DNA from: an uncultured Chlamydiae bacterium | Lineage (GTDB): Bacteria > Chlamydiota > Chlamydiia > Chlamydiales > SM23-39 | Assembly: GCA_903893545.1 (NCBI GenBank) | Contig: CAITMJ010000030.1 | Location: 40,764 to 104,763 of the forward strand | Direction: 5' to 3' | Length of the DNA: 64,000 bases | Part shown: positions 63,061 to 64,000 of the stretch, in pieces | How the letters are laid out: each line of letters begins with the position of its first letter | Position numbering within the stretch: position 1 is the stretch's first letter | Made by a program: the position numbers and the translations under genes | Notes under the pieces: generated by a model | What the model saw: the letters and a program-made list of their open reading frames with translations, nothing else | What the model was told of the DNA's origin: nothing | Databases searched by the model: none

Positions 63061-63270
63061 AGTCTTCGGGTATACCTTATACCGAAGAGGAGACATTTTT
63101 GGAAAATTATGTTTCAAAATCGCAAAAATCAACGAAGGAACGCTGAAACGACAAGAAGAATCACAGCCGCAAAGCGGCCGACTTTTTTTGTCTATTCATT
63201 GCTTTACTCTTGCAGTTAAGGTAAACGCCACCACATACTAGGGGCCTCAAAAAAAGGCTGGAGCTAAATC

Positions 63271-64000
63271 ATGATTAATTCTTTAAACCAGTTTAATAGA
63301 GCTCCAGAAGAACTCATCGGAGAAATTGCGCAATTTCTCTCTCTTGAGGAACGCGAAAAATTGAAATGTTTAAGTCGCATTTTCCATCAAAACGTGCTGG
63401 GCTGCCAAATCAAATACATAGGGGATACATCAGAGGGTATATTTACAATCACCCCCTTAGGGTTGACTACCCATCCACTCTCTGAGCTTTTTAAAGGCAG
63501 AGCACTCCACCTAAACATATCAGGCAATCGCGGCATAGGTTTTAATCTTCCGGAAATTATTGATCAATTTCCTACGATCCTAGGAATCAATGCGAGAAAC
63601 TGTAAAGTTATCCGGGATAACTTGGGATTTGATTTCCCGGAAGGTATTGATCAATTTCCTACGATCCTAGGAATCAATGCGAATGGCTTTCAAGTTAGCC
63701 GGGAGATTCCCCGGGATAACTTGCGAAAAGTTACAGCTCTGACCAACGCTTTCCTCACTTCATCTCTTACATCCCTCGATATCAGAGAAAACTGTATTCA
63801 AGATGAAAATGCTGTAGGTTTGGCCAAGGCTCTCCCAAACTCCTCTCTTACATCTCTCAACGTCGGCTTCAATCAGATTAAAAGTGCTGGCACCATGGCT
63901 TTGGCCAGGGTCCTCCCATATTCATCTCTTATTTCTCTCAGCATCCATAATAACCAGGTTGGAGAGGGCGGCGCCATAGCTTTGGCCGAGGAACTTCCAA
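63271..64000 (+). CDS. F-box plus leucine-rich-repeat protein, 3' end outside window
   Basis: Open to the last base; 243 residues visible. Residues 10-45 (PEELIGEIAQFLSLEERE then KLKCLSRIFHQNV) fit a eukaryotic F-box, the motif that docks onto SKP1 of ubiquitin ligases. From about residue 165 there are RNI-type leucine-rich repeats of 28-29 residues: SSLTSLDIRENCIQDENAVG, SSLTSLNVGFNQIKSAGTMA, SSLISLSIHNNQVGEGGAIA. A separate 29-residue duplication lies near residues 97-138. The ATG has GGAG seven bases upstream. No signal peptide. F-box/LRR proteins in intracellular bacteria are usually secreted effectors that redirect host ubiquitination. Confidence 0.78.
   Translation, partial: MINSLNQFNRAPEELIGEIAQFLSLEEREKLKCLSRIFHQNVLGCQIKYIGDTSEGIFTITPLGLTTHPLSELFKGRALHLNISGNRGIGFNLPEIIDQFPTILGINARNCKVIRDNLGFDFPEGIDQFPTILGINANGFQVSREIPRDNLRKVTALTNAFLTSSLTSLDIRENCIQDENAVGLAKALPNSSLTSLNVGFNQIKSAGTMALARVLPYSSLISLSIHNNQVGEGGAIALAEELP
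63559..63682 (+). repeat. 87-bp tandem duplication inside the F-box/LRR gene
   Basis: A 37-base sequence starting ATTGATCAATTTCCTACG is identical at 63559-63595 and 63646-63682, period 87 bp (29 codons), so the duplicated unit is one repeat long and in frame. The perfect identity against diverged neighbours shows it is recent. Confidence 0.9.

Overview
The window reads as chromosome of a Chlamydiae bacterium, most likely an environmental (Parachlamydiales-type) lineage rather than the genus Chlamydia. The basis is gene order: kdsB-pyrG-yqgF-...-zwf-...-devB, rpmG-lolE-lolD and rpe-...-efp-accB-accC all follow arrangements I know from Chlamydia genomes, but they are interrupted by genes Chlamydia lacks or that I do not recall there (nadA, opcA, yvcK, HAD). 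Genes are tightly packed. Many start codons overlap the previous stop by 4 nt (ATGA/GTGA), and several converging gene pairs overlap at their 3' ends.

Layout. 0-4.7 kb: PPi-dependent phosphofructokinase (cut by the window edge), MATE exporter, MBL-fold hydrolase, kdsB. 4.7-11.9 kb: one + strand operon pyrG-ruvX-nadA-zwf-opcA-pgl with a possible leader peptide before pyrG, then two related small membrane proteins. 11.9-15.4 kb: tsaD, rpmG, lolE, lolD. 15.5-19.8 kb: surface-sugar genes ugd, a polyprenyl-phosphate sugar transferase and galE, split by an AT-rich two-gene insert that is bordered by a second, decayed ugd 3' end. 19.8-26.5 kb: kdpFABC (kdpF is only 29 codons) ending in a translationally coupled beta-barrel outer-membrane protein, and a divergent dinD. 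26.6-29.8 kb: two RNA methyltransferases, a YqeY protein and an exported Ntn hydrolase.

29.8-48.1 kb is the accessory core. It starts with a 3200-residue autotransporter whose passenger is a hierarchical repeat: about 40-residue units arranged as a six-unit super-repeat with a period near 711 bp. Then follow a small coiled-coil protein, an endonuclease/exonuclease/phosphatase-fold protein with an Inc-like double membrane segment, a membrane-tethered family 1 glycosidase, an exported GT11 (fucosyltransferase-like) enzyme, an exported papain-like cysteine protease candidate, a DEAD-box helicase, an unknown membrane protein, a DinD gene remnant and a sterol/lipid glucosyltransferase-like GT. Together these look like host-facing functions.

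48.1-57.5 kb: tRNA-Thr and tRNA-Tyr with a clear terminator, a SEC-C protein, ttcA, a putP-like symporter, surE, a lipoprotein coupled to a D-Ala-D-Ala dipeptidase, tRNA-Val and tRNA-Asp, then YitT, LOG-family and metal P-type ATPase genes and a cysteine-less peroxiredoxin-like protein. 57.5-63.1 kb: a - strand operon rpe-yvcK-HAD-efp-accB-accC-rfbA. The window ends inside a 5'-complete F-box plus leucine-rich-repeat protein, a typical host-mimicking effector architecture.

All functional names rest on motifs read by eye; no database search was possible. Species-level identity is not claimed.
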